Shown here piece by piece: positions 4,024 through 5,089 of a stretch of 5,089 nt of DNA (within the stretch, counting starts at the first letter, position 1; each line of letters starts with the position of its first letter). Under the pieces are notes generated by a model that was not told the DNA's origin, ran no database searches, and saw nothing but the letters and a program-made list of their open reading frames with translations. A program made the translations under genes and the position numbers. The DNA is from Candidatus Bathyarchaeota archaeon. Lineage in GTDB: Archaea > Thermoproteota > Bathyarchaeia > RBG-16-48-13 > GCA-020355125. The stretch spans positions 1-5,089 of the forward strand of contig JAUWWH010000097.1 in the NCBI GenBank assembly GCA_030617005.1, read 5' to 3'.

Positions 4024-4296
4024 ATGGACCTACCGTTAACTGAACTAAAAGATGGAGAAAAGGGGATCGTAAAATCTATCAAAGTGAGTAAAGATCGTGG
4101 AAGAAGACGAAAGAGAAGGGGGAGTGGTTTGGGTTTAGAAAGGAGACTTATGGACATGGGTTTAACACCGAACAGTGTAGTAACGGTTGTGAAGTCAGCT
4201 CCCTTTAAGGGTCCAATAGAGATAATTGTTAGAGGGTCTAGATTGGCTTTGGGCAGAGGGATTGCTAAGAGAGTTCTCGTGGAAGTCGAGAAATGA
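4024..4296 (+). CDS. feoA: FeoA, ferrous iron transport accessory protein
   Basis: This is a 90-residue SH3-like FeoA-domain protein. It begins MDLPLTELKDGEKGIV, the usual FeoA opening, and ends with GLERRLMDMGLTP, VVKSAPFKGPIEI and RGSRLALGRGIAKRVLV, all family hallmarks. FeoA is a small cytosolic partner needed for FeoB-driven Fe(II) uptake. Between the first strand and GLERR there is a very basic insertion (SKDRGRRRKRRGSGLG, about 21-36) where many FeoA proteins have only a short glycine-rich loop. The start at 4024 fits the family, with GAGG (4011-4014) nine bases upstream and 4 nt after the dtxR stop. An in-frame ATG at 4009 would overlap dtxR by 11 nt and add MRLDE; that is equally possible for the cell. 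The stop overlaps the feoB start (ATGA, 4293-4296), implying translational coupling. Confidence 0.9.
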   Translation: MDLPLTELKDGEKGIVKSIKVSKDRGRRRKRRGSGLGLERRLMDMGLTPNSVVTVVKSAPFKGPIEIIVRGSRLALGRGIAKRVLVEVEK

Positions 4297-5089
4297 CGGA
4301 CAAGAAGCTCACCATTGCCTTGGCTGGAAATGCGAATGTCGGTAAGTCAGTGATATTTAATTATCTTACAGGGCTCCACCAACATATTGGAAATTGGCCT
4401 GGGAAAACTGTTGAAAAGGCTGAAGGCACTCTCCATTATAAAGGGTATACAATCGACATCGTAGATTTGCCCGGAATCTATTCCCTCTCAACCTTCTCCT
4501 TGGAAGAATTGATCTCAAGAGAATACATAGCAGTTGAAAAACCCGACTTAGTGATTAACGTTATCGATGCTTCAATTTTAGAAAGGAACCTATTCTTTTC
4601 ACTACAGTTGATCGAATTGGAAATTCCAATGATTCTTGCTTTGAATCAGATAGATATGGCAAAGAGTAAGGGCATTGAAATCGATTGCGAAAAATTAGAG
4701 AAGATCTTAGGAGTACCCGTTGTTCCAATGATGGCTATTAAGGGTATCGGGGTATCTGATCTTCTAGAAAAAGTTATAGAAATAGTGGAGAAGAATGGGA
4801 AAACGAATCCTTCGAAAATAAGGTATGGAGAAGAAGTAGAGGAGAAAATAAGAAAGATCGTTGACCGCATAGAAAAGTCTCATTACAAGTATCCACCTAG
4901 GTACACTTCAATCAAGCTCTTAGAAGGAGATGAAGAAATCCAAAGAGATGTCATGAAGATAGATACTGAGATCATATCCACTTCACAAAGATTAGCTGGA
5001 GAGATCGAGAGAATTCACGGACATTCATGTTCCACAGTAATAACTTCTGAACGATACGAAGTCGCAGGAGAGATTACACGAGAAGTTCA
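4293..5089 (+). CDS. feoB: FeoB, Fe(II) transporter, N-terminal G domain and start of the following region (partial)
   Basis: 265 residues are visible before the right edge. FeoB is the membrane Fe(II) importer; the cytosolic NFeoB part seen here binds and hydrolyses GTP to gate transport. Motifs: G1 GNANVGKS (12-19), G2 T39 in NWPGKTVEK (34-42), G3 DLPG (58-61), G4 NQID (118-121, a variant of NKxD) and a G5-like MAIKGIG after VVPM. Residues after about 170 form the helical GDI-like domain ([20 protein letters not shown] and onward, with [14 protein letters not shown], the usual 'W.AikLLEgD' site). The Gate transmembrane helices lie outside the window. The start overlaps the feoA stop by ATGA, and homology begins at residue 6 (LTIALAGN), so the start is secure. 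It is the third gene of a dtxR-feoA-feoB operon and no break is seen in the visible part. Confidence 0.95.
   Translation, partial: MTDKKLTIALAGNANVGKSVIFNYLTGLHQHIGNWPGKTVEKAEGTLHYKGYTIDIVDLPGIYSLSTFSLEELISREYIAVEKPDLVINVIDASILERNLFFSLQLIELEIPMILALNQIDMAKSKGIEIDCEKLEKILGVPVVPMMAIKGIGVSDLLEKVIEIVEKNGKTNPSKIRYGEEVEEKIRKIVDRIEKSHYKYPPRYTSIKLLEGDEEIQRDVMKIDTEIISTSQRLAGEIERIHGHSCSTVITSERYEVAGEITREV

Overview
The window looks archaeal. Genes are preceded by TATA-box-like A/T octamers at archaeal spacing (about 25-50 bp before the start codon) rather than by bacterial -35/-10 pairs. Gene content is also archaeal in flavour: a UPF0248/DUF504 (MJ1316-type) protein, an archaeal-style DUF134 remnant, and a DtxR-FeoA-FeoB iron cluster whose FeoB G1 region reads GNANVGKS. 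The sequence is AT-rich. A TACK-type lineage such as Bathyarchaeia is my guess from the general look of the proteins; it is not demonstrated here.

Layout: positions 1-265 (- strand) hold the N-terminal half of a ParB/Spo0J-like protein running off the left edge. About 300 bp follow with no gene I can support. Positions 581-1294 (- strand) hold a compact cluster of three small genes: an unknown protein split by a one-base shift at an A AAA AAG heptamer, the intact DUF504 protein, and an unknown protein overlapping it by ATGA and interrupted by one in-frame TAG. Positions 1339-2364 (- strand) encode a CysM-like cysteine synthase with an unusual four-cysteine C-terminal tail.

Positions 2413-3062 (+ strand) are a graveyard. 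A NUMOD3 repeat protein with a clean 51-bp period carries five in-frame stops. Next to it is a DUF134/UPF0251 helix-turn-helix gene with two stops. A TATA-containing motif (core ATTTAAATACA, then AAACAAATAA) occurs three times: before the NUMOD3 remnant (shared with cysM on the other strand), before the DUF134 remnant, and at the end of the DUF504 cluster.

Positions 3062-3344 are regulatory: a T-run, a hairpin, a perfect 17-bp palindrome over a possible transcription start, a second shorter palindrome, and a TATA box just before the iron operon. Positions 3345-5089 (+ strand) hold that operon: an iron-type DtxR regulator with all seven core metal ligands, a stand-alone FeoA, and the cytosolic N-terminus of FeoB running off the right edge. 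DtxR should sense Fe(II) and control its own operon; FeoB imports Fe(II) with FeoA as accessory. All four complete intact genes end in TGA.
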